NCBI GenBank assembly: GCA_039654915.1
Contig: CM077600.1
Location: 39,602,492 to 39,666,491 of the forward strand
DNA length: 64,000 nucleotides
Source of the DNA: Aquilaria yunnanensis
Lineage: Eukaryota > Streptophyta > Magnoliopsida > Malvales > Thymelaeaceae
Direction: 5' to 3'
Both the position numbers and the translations under genes were made by a program. Below the pieces are notes generated by a model. It did no database searches. It had not been told where the DNA came from and was given only the letters and a program-made list of their open reading frames with translations. This document shows positions 33,529 through 46,397 of this stretch, piece after piece. How positions within the stretch are numbered: the stretch's first letter is position 1; the number at the start of each line of letters is the position of its first letter.

Positions 33529-36500
33529 TTAAAAATACGGCAGCTTTGATCGAGTCTTATTCTTACTTTGCAATTTCATCTGATTCTGGTGCTCCTCTTC
33601 CTCTTCAAGCTTTTTTCTTCGAGCAGCCTCTTCTTTCTGTCTCTGAATCAGCTCCAGCTCCCGATGCCTTTCCCCCTCCTTGCGCTGCTGCTCAAGAGCC
33701 TCTCTCCTCTGAGCCTCTTCCACCCTTCTCCTGTTCTCCTCCAGCATCTTATCTAGCTCCTCTCTCTCTCTACGAGCTTGTTCCTGTTAGTTGTCGTTAC
33801 CATATTAAAAAGGGGCAAAGAAGAAGCAACAGGATACTTCCAAATAACAGTTAAAGCAGCAATTAATTCACTTTGAGATGCTTTCGGACTTTACTTCTAG
33901 TCATACAACAACAGCGAAAACATCAATGTAGCAAGCAACCTCATCAACTTACAGCGATGATGCTATTTGCACACTATTAAATGGTTTACTCGTACATCTC
34001 CAGTTGTGGGATTTGTTAATGATTTATATCATAGTGAAGTCTTTCCATCCATTGTCACAATTGATTACAGGCAAAGTCTCTCTTCATAAAAGTTGAGGAT
34101 TATCCCGCAAACTAACATAGTGGAAAGGCCTCTCTACTAGAAGCTATTTCGTTGAGTTGGATTGCTTAATATAGTGGCAAAGCCCAAGGTTACCATTGTC
34201 ACATCCATTCGTCGTTAGTCTCATTTCTGTGGTCGACGTGTCTGTCTTTAGTCATTTCATTGGCCTGCACGTGTAGGGGAGTGCTAAGTAGTATAATGTC
34301 ACATGGCCACGTAATGGAGTTTGAGTGCTTTATACCATGTTAAGGCTTTTCCCCCTATAACTACCAACTGGCTTCAAGTCACATGCTTTAACATCATATC
34401 CTGGTAGACGCTAGACTTCTTACAATCAAATGCAGTCCTACGAGCATGCCCACACAAAAAAGTTAAAGCTGGAGGCTAAGTTGGAACAGAGGTCCTAAAA
34501 TCAAATCCCATCTCAACAGAGGGGAAAAGACTTTGGGAGGACAGCTATTTCTGTAGTCCCAGCAGGTCAATCAGGTAGTCGTTTGAACCAAGAAGAGAAA
34601 AAGTAAACAATCAGTAAGACATTGCCAAAGTTCAGATGTCAGTTTGGAAGAACAAAGAAACTTTTTGCAACCTTGTTTTTTTGCATTATTATTTTTACAA
34701 GTTTTCACAGACCCCCATTGTTATCTGCATTTGTTACTTCTTGGACATAGAACCAAAATTCTGCAGAAGTCACAGTCTTGGTTTCAATGTACTCTACTGC
34801 TACCATGTTTTGAGAAAACTTTCTGAATCTAAATACTCCTTCCCAGGATCCTCTCTTTCTGGGCCTATAAAAGAAACCCACCCTAACAGTGCACATCCCT
34901 CAACTTTTTCAGGGACGTAACCAAATGCAAATTAGTCAGTTGACTTAAAATGTCTCCACTTGTGTTGCCAGAATTTTTCATTCAAGCAACCATTTTATCC
35001 ATTTATCCCGTCATGAAACAAAAGTCTAGAAATAGTTAAATCTGAATTTTTCTCATTTTCCCAGACAATAATTTCACACGGATTTTCTTCAACCAATTGA
35101 ACATGCATACTATCGGCATGATTTTTTTTGTAACCCTTACTGACACCAAAAAGGTAACTTTGAAGCAATGCCACTTAAGTTTAAGAAGCGTACTTCTTTT
35201 TGCCGTGCCTCATTTAGAGCAGCTTCTTTTTCCTTCTCCAGTTGTGTGGCGACATCTTCAAACAATTTCTGACGCCCTTCTTCTATTCGTCTCTCTATTT
35301 CTATATAAATTTCCTCGGAGTTCATTCTCTCCTCAACCTTTTTCCGTATGGCTTCTTCCAGTCTCCTTCCTGTCTCTTCTTCTAAGAGCCTCAGTTCTGC
35401 TTCTTGCTGAATTCTAATAGCATCAAAAGATGATACGAAATAAAGCTCATTAGTGATGGAGAAAAAAATTGAGAGCAAGTTACAGATGGCTTTGGCTTCA
35501 AAGAAATCTCCCAATATCACATTGAAGAAGAAAGTCAACTATCTAATACTATTAGGTAAGATCCACAATCTACTCATGTGTAAGTGCAAGTATCTTTAGA
35601 AATGCATGTTTGCTTCCTGATTCAGAATAATAGGGCTGACTCTTTTCTGACTAAAAAGGGTTAAGTGATATAATAGGATACTGAACGAACTCTAGTAGTT
35701 ATTGAGTTTCTAATATGTTTTGAGTTCTACTTCCACATTTGTCCCTCCCAATAGAGTTCTAGCTTTTTAGGTTCAGACTTCAGATCACTCATTTTATTCG
35801 GCATTTATGGTGCCTAGATAAGTTGTAAACACATTTCAAAGTTCTTCTATCTTGTAAAGAGAATAACTGGCACAAACAAGAGAGAGCCCCATATTTGTGA
35901 TAGAAAGGAAAGAAAGAAAAGATACTTGCATGGAGGATGAAACTGGAATCGCTTTGTTAATTTATTTCCCAGGTCTGTGTTCATGTACAACACAATATTT
36001 GCATGAAAAGTGTTCATGTGCGCACAGCAGACATGCGGTCCAATACATCAACATATTAGCATTCAAACAAGGGATGTCGATGAATCTCAGCATCATTTGG
36101 ATGGCCTGGACATAGTTCCAACTTTTAATGTTACGTATAAAATCTAAATTGCTAGATTGATGAATTGAATAGTTGCTATTCCTCCGAACTAAGTCAATAC
36201 AGGGGGTTAACAACATGGTCATATAAATTTATTATGCTCGATATACTTCCATAGCATACCAGCAATTAAGAACTTTTTTATTGGACGTACAAAATATTTC
36301 AGGCCTAATAGATTAAAAGGGTATGAAGGCATTTTCAATCAACTTTGGCATGAGAATATTAGACCCATAATAAGATCTTTCATGTACATAAGTGTCGCAT
36401 CTGGAACAGAATTTGAATCATTAGAATATTGTCAAACCAAAAGTAAGCACAGGCCCAAATTAGCCTGAAAACAGATTGTATCCTGATGTGTGAAAATGTC

Positions 36501-37631
36501 TACTTGAGAAAAGATGGTTCTGACTGAACATTCTTAAACTGACCAAAACTGAAATGCGTCCATATTTAATTTAGCTTTGGTACCAAAAAAAACATTCAAG
36601 AAACCCACAAAGTTGTAATGAAAAGGAATTTACTTGAGTAAAAGAGCGAGGCATCAACACAAAATCAGCAACAGTTTGATTAACAGTCAAATATCAACAA
36701 AGTCTAGATCACATGCCTTGTTCTTGATATGATAACATACACCTAACAGCATAAGATCCTTAACCACTTATTCTTATCACAGACCAACTCTCCTTGCACC
36801 GAAAACTCATCCACTTCTCTCCATAAAAGACACCCTTCACCTGCCTTTTGGTATAAACTGAAACATATTTGCGGCCAATAGGACCATTCTACGGTTCACC
36901 TCTGTTAAACTGTTCATCACCAAGTCACCTCAATAAGAGAAATATCAATGCACTGCTATTCCTTACGTGTTGTTTCAGATGTTACTAATTCGGTTCAACA
37001 ATCTTTTGCTTTTTATGCATTCTATTTTCAATAGCATGAAAATTCCTTTGAGAGGCACGAGAACAAATGTTGCACAGTAGTAATCCAATTAAGACGTCCC
37101 AATGCGGAAAGAACTCAAAAGTAAATAACCAAAACTCCCGCTGGACCTCTCCTGCAGGTGGAATAATCAATAGGTTTAAGAATAGCAGACCCGAGTCGGT
37201 ATATAGCAGAAGGTACCTTTTCTTTTCATTCTCCTCCCTCTTCAGTTTGTCGATGGCAGTGGGAGTTTCCGGAGGAGACAACGACTCAGTGCGGCTTCTA
37301 CGCCTCCTGTGCCTCCTGGTTGTCGGCGGCGATGGAGAACGAGTTTTTCGGCGTCTATACGAAGGAGAACGACTTCTACGGCTGCGGGGAGAAATAGAAG
37401 GACTTCTCCGCCTGTCACGAGATTCCCCGATAAGACCAAATGCTGCAACGAACTCTCAAACAGAATCGGAGGAAACCAGAAGAATCTGCAAAAGAGAACC
37501 GACCTGGTAAAGGGCGAACGGCTATGCCCCCTTCTGCTCCGCCGGATGTGCCGGTGGGAGACGGGGGACGGGGAATACCTTCTGCGGTAAGACGGCGACG
37601 GCGAGCGCGACCGCGACAAACTTCGGGGCAT
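33529..37631 (-). CDS. ARGLU1: ARGLU1-like arginine/glutamate-rich nuclear protein
   Basis: Plant homologue of ARGLU1, a nuclear protein linked in animals to Mediator and splicing. Minus-strand exons are 37504-37631, 37217-37411, 35194-35413 and 33529-33783. Introns are all GT-AG, phases agree, and the coding total is 798 bp, or 265 aa plus stop, normal for plants. The N-terminal third is an Arg-Ser region (MPRSLSRSRSPSPSYRRRYS and later SRRSRSPSYRRRKTRSPSPP). From about residue 100 on it is a long charged coiled coil with family signatures AEEEE-type runs, EEAIRKKVEERMNSEEI, QLEKEKEAALNEARQKE, MLEENRRRVEEAQRREALEQ and ELELIQRQKEEAARRKKLEE. The start is the first ATG in a GC-rich leader. A MULE-like element lies 135 bp upstream of the ATG. 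The gene appears intact. Confidence 0.93.
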
Positions 37632-37774
37632 ACTTCGCTTCCCTGATGGTTGACCTGTATCACTACAAGCCTAAAAGGTAAAATTACACACAATCTCCTG
37701 GCGCCCGCAGTGGCGATTTAGGTTTTGTGACCGCGAGTTTCTTGAAGCAGCCGCGGCAATGATGTGAATTGTTC

Positions 37775-38873
37775 AGTTAAGTTGCACCTGTGGCCCCTAA
37801 CATTTTATTATTGTATCATTTTGGATCCTATCATATATTTTTTTGCATAGGACATCCCTAATATCATTTAAGTATTTCATTTTTTATTTTTTGTAGATGG
37901 AAAACGTTAATATGGATTGGAAAACGTGACATGGCATGCCAACATGGGTGATTTGCCATGATGGCACGTTCACCACATCAGAACTGTTTGGGAATTGGCC
38001 ATATCAAAAATTTAGGGGCTATGTTACAAGAAATGAATAAATTTAAGGTCTATATAAGGTTAGCTCACATCTCTCCTTCCTCCTCCAAGCTCGGCCTCTA
38101 CCACCAACTTCGACCTCAGCCTCATCCTCTCGTTTCCTCATCCTCCTCCCCTTATTCCCTCATCCACCATATGCACCCTCCATCAATCCCCATCTATCAA
38201 TCCTACAAGATCAATCTGGAACCTTTGCGCTCCATCCATGATGATTTTTGGCCAATCAATGTCCTCAGTTAACCCTCACCCTTAATTAAAGTCCTCGATA
38301 TCGGTTGATCTCAGCCCATGATTTGGACTGACCACAAGCAATAACCCCAACCAATAAAAACCCTAGGTCACAATAAGGAGGAGTGCAAAGGATTAGAACC
38401 CCAGGCGATGCACGAACGGAGCGCAGAGGATGAAGGAACAAAGGAGGAAGGGAGGGGGAGTGGAGATGAGGCTGAGGTTCAAGGTAGCTGGGAAGGGCTA
38501 AAGGCCGGAAATGAGGTCTAGCCAGGAGGCGGTGGGTAAGGGAGGAGGAAGGGTTATTGAATTGGCGAATTTTGGGCATTTGCTTGATTTCAGGCTAATG
38601 CCCTAAATTTATTTATTTATTTTGAACATAGGCCTAAACTTTTTGATGTCACCAGTTGCAGGCCAGTTCTAATGTGACGAACGTGCCACCATGGCAAATC
38701 ACCCATGCTAGCATGTCACGTCACATTTTTAATCCATGTTAACATTTTCCGTTTACAAAAGGTCGAAAATGGAACACTTAAGTGAGATTAAAGACGTCTC
38801 ATGCAAAAAATATAGGATAAGGTCCAAAATGGTAAAATATTAAAAGCTTAGGGGCCACGGGTGCAATTTACCC
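37775..38873. mobile_element. Mutator-like element with about 285-bp terminal inverted repeats
   Basis: The left arm (37775 to about 38060) and right arm (about 38585-38873) are inverted copies, roughly four-fifths identical by eye. Shared blocks include TTGCACCTGTGGCCCCTAA / TTGCACCCGTGGCCCCTAA, CATGGGTGATTTGCCATG and AATAAATTTA. A perfect 9-bp target duplication GAATTGTTC lies at 37766-37774 and 38874-38882. The about 520-bp interior has no recognisable transposase and no host gene I can name. It lies just upstream of the ARGLU1-like gene's 5' leader. Confidence 0.9.
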
Positions 38874-38936
38874 GAATTGTTCAGCCAGTTTTAGTTTTTT
38901 GGAAAAAAAAAATACCTGGACCCCCAGGTTTAGGCA

Positions 38937-40221
38937 AACCTACACTTATGTACCTTTTTTTTTTTCAAATACCTATATTTACCCTTTTAAAGTTAACTTT
39001 GTTAATAACCATTTAAAAAAAATAGAAGAAGAAACTCATTATATCCTCATAAACTTCTTCACTTCATAACTTTGCCCCCCAAACTTTGCACTCTATCTCC
39101 TTCATCCCTCCCTGTCTCCTAAAACTTATTTTATTCACCATGGGCGGTTATGGTGGCTTTAGCATTGCTAGAGAGGAAGATTTAGACGGCAGTGACCCGA
39201 TGTGACTGCTCTGATTCTGCCTGATCTGATTTTGAGGTGACTACTCCACTTCTGCCTGCTCCAATTCATTGATCACCCGCTTTCCTGTTGCTACTCTGCC
39301 ACTTCATCCAACAACCCTGACATTCCCATCCACTCTCTATCAAGCCACCTTGACCTACAAAAAAAAAGAGAGAATCTCTTCAACTCACATAACCCAATGG
39401 GGCTCGATGATTGAAGGCACTAATTCAAACGTAGATGTAGGAGCAGTCACTAACAGGTTTGAAACATAGTTGGGCTCGACGATCAAAGCCGATTCAAAAT
39501 GTTGATTCAAGATTGATTCAAATGATGACCAAACCTAATTCAAACACTAATTTGAAGACGCTGATTCAAATGCATGTGTAGAAGCAGTCGCCAACGGGTT
39601 TTGTTGGGCATGGGTTTCGAAAGTTTAGAGTTTTCAGTCGCAACGATGCTCCAACAAACCCACGAGTCATCTCGTTATCGGACATGTTCAATTTCAATCC
39701 TGTTTTGATTTCAACCATGCTCGATTTCAATCGGGGCATGTTTGATTGCAACTAGGTTCAACTGTGTTAGATTTCTAGGCATTTCCGTCTTGATTTCTGG
39801 TTCAATTTTTGAATTGTTCGATTTTTAGTTCAATTTCTCATTCAATTTCTGGGTTGTTCCGTCATCCTTTTCCTAAATTGGCATTGCTTCAAATGGCTGA
39901 GGATTGATAGAACATATTGGTGTATAGGATATCGCAAGTTTGGGATAGCTTGCTAGATGGAAATGTTTGGGGGAGCAAATTTATTGAGTGAAGGATACTG
40001 GGAGTACGAAATGAGTTTTTCCTTTTTTGTTTAAAAAAATAGTCATTAACAGAGTTATAATTGGAATGAGGTAACTGTGGGTATGTTAACTTTTAAGGAA
40101 AGTAAAGGTAGATATTTAAAAAAAGAATGACACAAATGTATGTTCACGTATAGCTGATGCCTAATGGGGTAAGGGTAGGTATTTGAAAAAGGAATGGCAC
40201 GAGTGTATGTTCACTTATACC
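38937..40221. mobile_element. Possible long-TIR element (about 1.3 kb)
   Basis: The left arm (about 38937-39035) and right arm (about 40030-40221) are inverted relatives: CAAATACCTATATTTACCC against CAAATACCTACCCTTACCC, TTTTAAAGTTAACTTTGTTA against TTTTAAAAGTTAACATACCC, and TTTAAAAAAAATAG against TTTTTTTAAAC-type ends. The right terminus is itself partly duplicated in tandem (GTATGTTCACGTATA and GTATGTTCACTTATA, about 70 bp apart). No target duplication could be identified, so limits are approximate. The interior has repeated TTGATTTCAA words but no gene. Confidence 0.5.
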
Positions 40222-41768
40222 CGATGGCATTGTTAATTTTTTTTTTAGAAAAGGTTAAAATCCATAAATTGCCCTTGAATTTTGTTCACTCAGACACTTA
40301 AACCCCTTAATTATGAATTGAGGCAATTCAACCACCAAATTTTATAAACTGTGACACATAACCCCCTTTGTTCATGGAAAGTTATCATGTATTTGAATCC
40401 AGTCAAAGAAATGTTTTTTTTGGCTTCTTAGGGACTTAAAAGATAATAACATTGAATAGGGAGTCCAAATTTGGCAATCAACTAGTTCCTAACATGTCCT
40501 AATCAATGCTTTTCTCATTTTCATGCCTTTTTTCTTCCTTGACCTAGCTGTTTTCATCCTGGTCTTTGTATTCTTTACTGCCATTCTCACTAGAAAGACC
40601 TTTGGCTATAATAAGAGATGAAAAACAAAGGGTGAAAAAAGAGAGAAGAAAACAAAGGACCTACATTCCACCAATTATGTCGGTGAATGGTGAGTCTGTT
40701 GCTGGTGAAGTCATGCCTACCCAAATATGCGCCATACAAAAAGAGAAGAGCCTAGCAACAGAAAACAACAAATAAGTTGCCCCAAGTCCCAAACCTCTTA
40801 CAAATATTAACTTTTAAAGCTCTCGATTCACCCATGTAGGCCATAACCACGTAAATGTGTACCACCATCTATATTTCTAGTAAAAGATTCAATGCCCAAA
40901 TGGAAAAGCGAGAAAATGGTTTTCCCCACCATTGCTGAGCTTTAATCATACTTATTCAATGATATGCCCAGCTTATGACAGAGCTTTTTTGTTGTTATGA
41001 AAGTATTAAATACTAATACCATTAGATATACTATAACTCGTAATTCCAAGATATACCATATAGTATACCGTGTTGTATACCATTATTTTTAAAAAAAAAT
41101 TAATGTTAGAATATTATTTTAAGATAAAGTAAATTAAATAATTTTTTTGCACCCTTTTTTATATGTATTCTAATTTTTCTCGTCATAATTTGTCAAATGT
41201 AAATAAAATATATATGAAAGATAATATTTGTATACAAAAAAACATAAAAAAGTTATATATAGAGCAAAATGAATATTACTTAGCAAAAACAACTAATTTA
41301 TTGATACATGAGAAAAAAAAAGAAATAATACTCTAATTATAACAATACATTTTTCAACACCATATCTACTATTAATATATAAAGCAGGATCATATCCATG
41401 GATAGACATGTCTTTTCCTTAATTCTGCTTATGTGTATTTAACCTGGATGTGCCACATGACACTTCTGTCATGTTTAAATGCGTAAAAGATTTCTCACAT
41501 CCCATATTGTCCCTCCCTTGCTTTTAATTGGTATGGCAAGTGACAAAAAAATATTAATTACGGGAATTAATCAATCAATCAGTGATGAATCAATCAATTA
41601 ATTTGGAAATAGTTCAATTCCAACATTCGTTTCATCTTTGCTTATAGAAAGGAGTGTTCAATTACAATCCCCTTTACATAATTTACGTTGAGCAAAATGC
41701 TAATATAAATACAGCAAACCAATTCTGTCATGCACCACGCACAGAAGCACCCAAGTTGCAGCCAGTAG
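40222..41768. other. Intergenic region
   Basis: No gene recognised. About 40250-40400 (AATTGCCCTTGAATTTTGTT, then ACCACCAAATTTTATAAACT) resembles one terminal repeat of a MULE-like element without a visible partner. The 69-codon ORF at 40566-40775 has no family features. Confidence 0.4.
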
Positions 41769-42231
41769 ATGCACAGAAGCATGCAATTCATGGCCCCCAT
41801 TAATGCCCGTGATGTTATCCAAAGTGCAATTGAATATGCCAAGGATATCTGCGAAATTGTGATCCGAGAACACGAGATCCTGAAGAAGCATATGGAAGGT
41901 TTGGAGCGCGAGAAGGATATGCTCATTGAGAACATTGCTTTGCTGCAGAAAATGGTTAGAAACAATTTAATTTGATGGTAGCTACACTTAGATGCAATTT
42001 AATATGTAATTTAATTTACAATCTGATGTGAGGACATTGATATGCGACTTACTATATGGCTTATTTTATTTTTTTTTTCAGATTGGTCAGAATAACTCAA
42101 GTAAGGAGAAGATGAATGACATTGATTATGGTGATGACTATTCTACCGAAACTGATAACAATAGCTGTAGAAGAATAAAGAGAAGGGCTATTCATGGTGC
42201 TAGAATATTTCCTTCTTGTGTGTGGGGCTGA
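41769..42231 (+). CDS. Small two-exon ORF with a coiled coil, function unknown
   Basis: Exon 1 (41769-41954) and exon 2 (42082-42231) are joined by a GT-AG intron with a strong polypyrimidine acceptor, giving 111 aa. Residues about 12-62 form a heptad-rich helix (IREHEILKKHMEGLEREKDM). The rest is polar, with an Asp/Tyr-rich stretch (NDIDYGDDYSTETDNN) then a basic RRIKRR cluster that could be a nuclear signal. No known family is recognised. It sits in AT-rich, repeat-laden DNA, and a dsRBD-like ORF with a C-terminal coiled coil lies 3 kb downstream. It may be a real lineage-specific gene, a fragment of a larger one, or transposon-carried. Confidence 0.4.
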
Positions 42232-44479
42232 TGGTCAGATCAAGGATAAGGGCATGAATAATTAGGCGCTTAGTGTCGAGGAGGATATGAGGAAAGATGA
42301 TGACTAGCTTGATGGTTTTATCGACGACTAAAGGATTACGGCTACTAGATTTCTTTTCAATATTCTATTATGTTGCTTTATTTCCCATTGTCTAATAAAG
42401 GCCGGAGTAATTGCTTTAAAGTAATGAATAGATTGAAAATTATCAGATTTTTATGCGAAAGTAACCATATATTTTTCATCAATGTCATCATATCTTTCAA
42501 TCTATTCATTAATTTAATTTTCATTGCACGATATTTACTATTTTGTCAGTTATACTTATTTCCTTATATATTAAATCATTATATATTACATCATTGGTAA
42601 TTTTCTTAGCAAAAAATTATATTAAAAGGTAAAATTAGTCACCAATAAGTGCATCTTTATTTTACAATTAAGGTCAGAATAATCACACACAATTATATAA
42701 AACATTAATAAAAACTATAGTCAATTTGTTTTAAATAATTTAATCCTTTAATGGGCTAACATTTAACTCGTGGGATATGCCATTATACATTACAGATTAA
42801 TGCCAATATACATTCAATCCTTGGCATATTAATTTTAAGAAAACATCCGTAGTTAATTTTAATTATTATTACTACTATTATAAGGCTAAAAGATTAATTA
42901 TTTTAATTTGTATTTCACAATAGTTACTATTTCATGAGTTTTACTTATTGTAAAAATTAGTTTACAATATTTTTATTTATTAATAATTTTTATAAATAAT
43001 AATTATTAATAAATTATTATTATTTATTAGTAAAATAATTTTTATTATTTTATTAATTTTTATTTATTAATTTTAAATTATAATAACTCTTATATTTGTT
43101 TTTACAATATTTTTATTTATTACTAATTATTTTAATTTTAAATTATTATTACTACTATTATAAGGCTACAGGATTAATTATTTTAATAATTATTTCACAA
43201 TACTGTTATTTTTTATGAAAGTTGGATATGTACCATAATCTACTGATTTGTGTGTTATATGACACCAATGGTATGTATTAATAATTTTTATTATTAATAT
43301 TAAATTAGACTAATTTTAATAATTACTTTACAATATCCTCATTGTTGAATAATTTTTATTAATAATTATTTTAATTTTTAATTATTATTACTACTATTAA
43401 TCATTTTTATTTTTCTTATTTTAAAAATTTTTATTATTAACAATTTTTTTATAAACTAATTTTAATAATTGTTTACCTATATTGTTATTTATTAGTACTT
43501 TTTAATAACAATTATTTTTTTTTATTATTTTAAAAATTTTTATTTATCAATTTTAATTATTACTACCATTATAAGGCTACAAGATTAATTGTTCTGATAA
43601 TTATTCCACAATATTTTTATTTATTACGAAATCTTATTATGCAGCATAATCTACTGATTTGTGTGTTATATGATATCAATGGTATGTATTAATAAATTGA
43701 TATTACCATTTTCCAAGGAAAACACGCAATCTATTGTATTAAATTAATTTCCAACCAAAATTAACTTAAAAAATAAAAACACCATTGATTAGGGTAATTG
43801 CACAATCTTTCTGCCTTATTCCAATAGGTTTACCAAATTGAGAACTAAATAATGTTCACTCACGGATTCATCCTATCACTATAAAAAAGGCTTAACAACT
43901 GATTCTATCTAAGGCTTTTTCGCAGCTAAGATCAGTGTAAGTATCTAACAATATCAGTCATAACGTTTGTCCATCATAGTGTTCTTGTGTGAGGCAAAAA
44001 CTAATGTTTTTAATGAAAATCTCAGGGTGATACTGCTACAACTCGGCGGTGAAAACAAAAACTTGAGTGAGGTAAACAATTCAGTGATCCTATTCCATTA
44101 ATAATATTCACAAATATTGTTGCTTTCAATCTACCGGAATTCTAACTAAGATTGTACTATATCATCTTCTACTATTTCTATCAATCTATTGGATTTGCGC
44201 TAACCACATTGGGACATCCCTTGGAACATACCCTCTCCAATACTCGCTAAGCCTTCTCCCTTTTATTTTATTGAAATTTTAGTCACGTTATGCAATATTA
44301 ATCCAGTTTCCTTTTCCTCAGAAACTACTACAGCATTCTTACACAACTTATTTCCAGTGCTACCACTCTTCCCTGAACCAACCAAACCAGTTCTGAGGTA
44401 CCATATTTATTATAATATGGGCTGTGCTTTGCTCATCATGTACATCAAGTTTGTTGTTTGATCTACTAAATCCATGTTA

Positions 44480-45200
44480 GTGATATGTCTATTATGCCTT
44501 TCGCAATATGATTATAAATCAGGATCATATCCATGAACAAATGAATGCTTAGAAACCCAAAATTGTCCTGACATATTTAACATTACATTAGTTTATACTT
44601 TATATAAAGTTTAACTCAAGTTTAAATCTATTAGATCCATGTCAGTTATATGTCTTTTTTCTTTCTCATAATATGATTATCAATGTCATCACTTTACATA
44701 ATCAAACAAGCTTAGAATAAACAAATGAAATTACTCTATCCAATATTGTTGTCAATAATTCAATCTTAAACTACAGCCAACATAAGTTCTGCCATATATA
44801 ATATTACATCAGTATATACTTTATATAAATTTTAACTCAAGTTTAAATCTATTAGATCCATGTCAGTTATACGTCTTTTTTCTTTCTCATAATATAATTA
44901 TCAATGTCATCACCATAATCAAACAACCTCGGAATAAACAAATAAAATTAATCTATCAAATATTGTTGTCAATAATTCAATCTTAAACTATAGCCAACAC
45001 AAGTTCTGCCATATATAATATTATATTAGTATATACTTTATATAAATTTTAACTCAAGTTTAAATCTATTAGATTTATGTCAGTTATATGTCTTTTTTCT
45101 TTCTCATAATATGATTATCAATGTCATCGCCATAATCAAACAAGCTCAGAATAAACAAATGAAATTAATCTATCCAATATTGTTGTCAAAATAAACATGA
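44480..45200. repeat. Tandem repeat, about 219 bp x 3
   Basis: GTTTAAATCTATTAGAT starts at 44620, 44841 and 45058 (periods 221 and 217). Each copy continues through GTCAGTTATATGTCTTTTTT, CATAATAT(G/A)ATTATCAATG and CAATATTGTTGTCAA. A more diverged fourth copy may precede at about 44460. Confidence 0.8.
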
Positions 45201-45352
45201 AATAAACAACTTAATGAACAGTTTCCCAATAAACATCCTCCTGCAATCAACATGAAAATCCCATATAAATATGGATGACATTTTGGGGCTGATTAGTAGA
45301 AATCTGAAGTACAGTTTTTTCAGTTTTTAATTCTAAGTGTTCATTATTGCAG

Positions 45353-45790
45353 AATATAGATGACATAAACATTTCATTTGTCCAACTACTTCACTCAATC
45401 ACTAAACAAGAGTCTATGCCTAATCCTATATATCGTCCTAAGCGCACAATGGATGGCCTGTACAATGGCTGTGTCAAAGTAGAATTCAAGGTTGATGGGG
45501 GAAAAAAGATTCAACAATTTAGGAGCACTGAACCAAAGACAACCATAAAGGAGGCAAATGAAAGTGCTGGTCGGGTTGCAGTCAAGGAAATCATGGATAT
45601 TTATGAGATAGATATAATTGATGCAAACTATGAATACCTTGAAAGGTTGGTGGTTGATTTAAACTCATCTAACAATCAAAACATGAGGTTATTGTAGGAG
45701 AAAAGACAACTTGAGAAGGAGAATGCAAAATTAAGGAAGCAGATAAAGAACCTACAGAATCAAATCTCAGAGCTGGCTCATGGAGGATGA
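45353..45790 (+). pseudogene. dsRBD-like ORF with C-terminal coiled coil, one in-frame stop
   Basis: An open frame follows a good acceptor (ATTGCAG, 45352) and has no ATG of its own, so at least one upstream exon is implied. About residues 5-80 resemble a double-stranded RNA-binding domain in order of elements: helix FVQLLHSITKQE, then NPIYRPKR, strands CVKVEFKVDGGKKIQQFRST and helix IKEANESAGRVAVKEIMDIY. A TAG at 45695-45697 interrupts the frame. Beyond it the same frame continues as a leucine/charge-rich coiled coil (LEKENAKLRKQIKNLQNQIS) to a TGA at 45790. The dsRBD call is from pattern only and lacks the classic basic KKxAK ending, so a different alpha-beta fold is possible. Whether the stop is real or an error is open. 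Confidence 0.45.
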
Positions 45791-46366
45791 GATAATATGA
45801 TAGTTATTGATTAAAACATATACTAGCCTCTTAGATTTCAATACTTTATATATGCTATCCGTGCAATAAAACATTAGTCTTTTGCATACTTTTAGTATTA
45901 TTCTTAGTAAGTATAGTAAACAACTTATATTAAGTGCATCTTTATTTTACAATTATTTTGTATAATTCACACACAATTATATAAAACATTAATAAAAAGT
46001 TGAAAAAAGTATTACTTTTTCTCTATTTTAATTATTATTACTACTATTATAAGGCTAAAGGATTAATTATTTTAATTTGTATTTCACAATATTTACTATT
46101 TTGTTAGTTATACTAATTTTAATACTTATTTTACAATATTGTTATTTATTAAGAAAGCTGATTATGTACAATAATCTATTATACATTACATATGCGACCA
46201 TGATAAATTATAATTTACCTAGTAAGTATACTCGATTTGTATTCAATATTTCAATCCTTTAATGGGCTAACATTTAACTCGTGGGATATGCCATTATACA
46301 TTACAGATTAATCCCAATATATAGTTAATCATTTAAATATTATATGTTGCAAACACACTTATCCTT

Positions 46367-46368
<2 letters not shown>

Positions 46369-46396
<28 letters not shown>
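46369..46396. repeat. (TAA)n microsatellite
   Basis: About nine uninterrupted TAA units immediately before the 459-bp tandem duplication. Confidence 0.85.

Positions 46397-46397
<1 letters not shown>

Larger units (their letters stand above)
42500..46340. repeat. Dispersed direct repeats around the dsRBD-like ORF
   Basis: The block GTGCATCTTTATTTTACAAT...ACACACAATTATATAAAACA occurs at about 42650 and 45935. AATGGGCTAACATTTAACTC followed by GTGGGATATGCCATTATACA occurs at about 42752 and 46260. ACTACTATTATAAGGCTA recurs near 42870, 43150, 43565 and 46035. ATCTACTGATTTGTGTGTTA recurs near 43240 and 43650. All are in the same orientation, so the interval looks like repeated segmental duplication of AT-rich DNA. 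Confidence 0.7.

Noticed and set aside
33486..33854. Plus-strand 122-codon ORF
   Set aside because: Antisense to the last ARGLU1 exon; its Leu/Ser/Pro-rich product is the complement of a Glu/Arg-rich coiled coil.
38286..38579. 97-codon Pro/Leu-rich ORF inside the MULE
   Set aside because: Compositional, without a transposase or host gene signature; no splice context.
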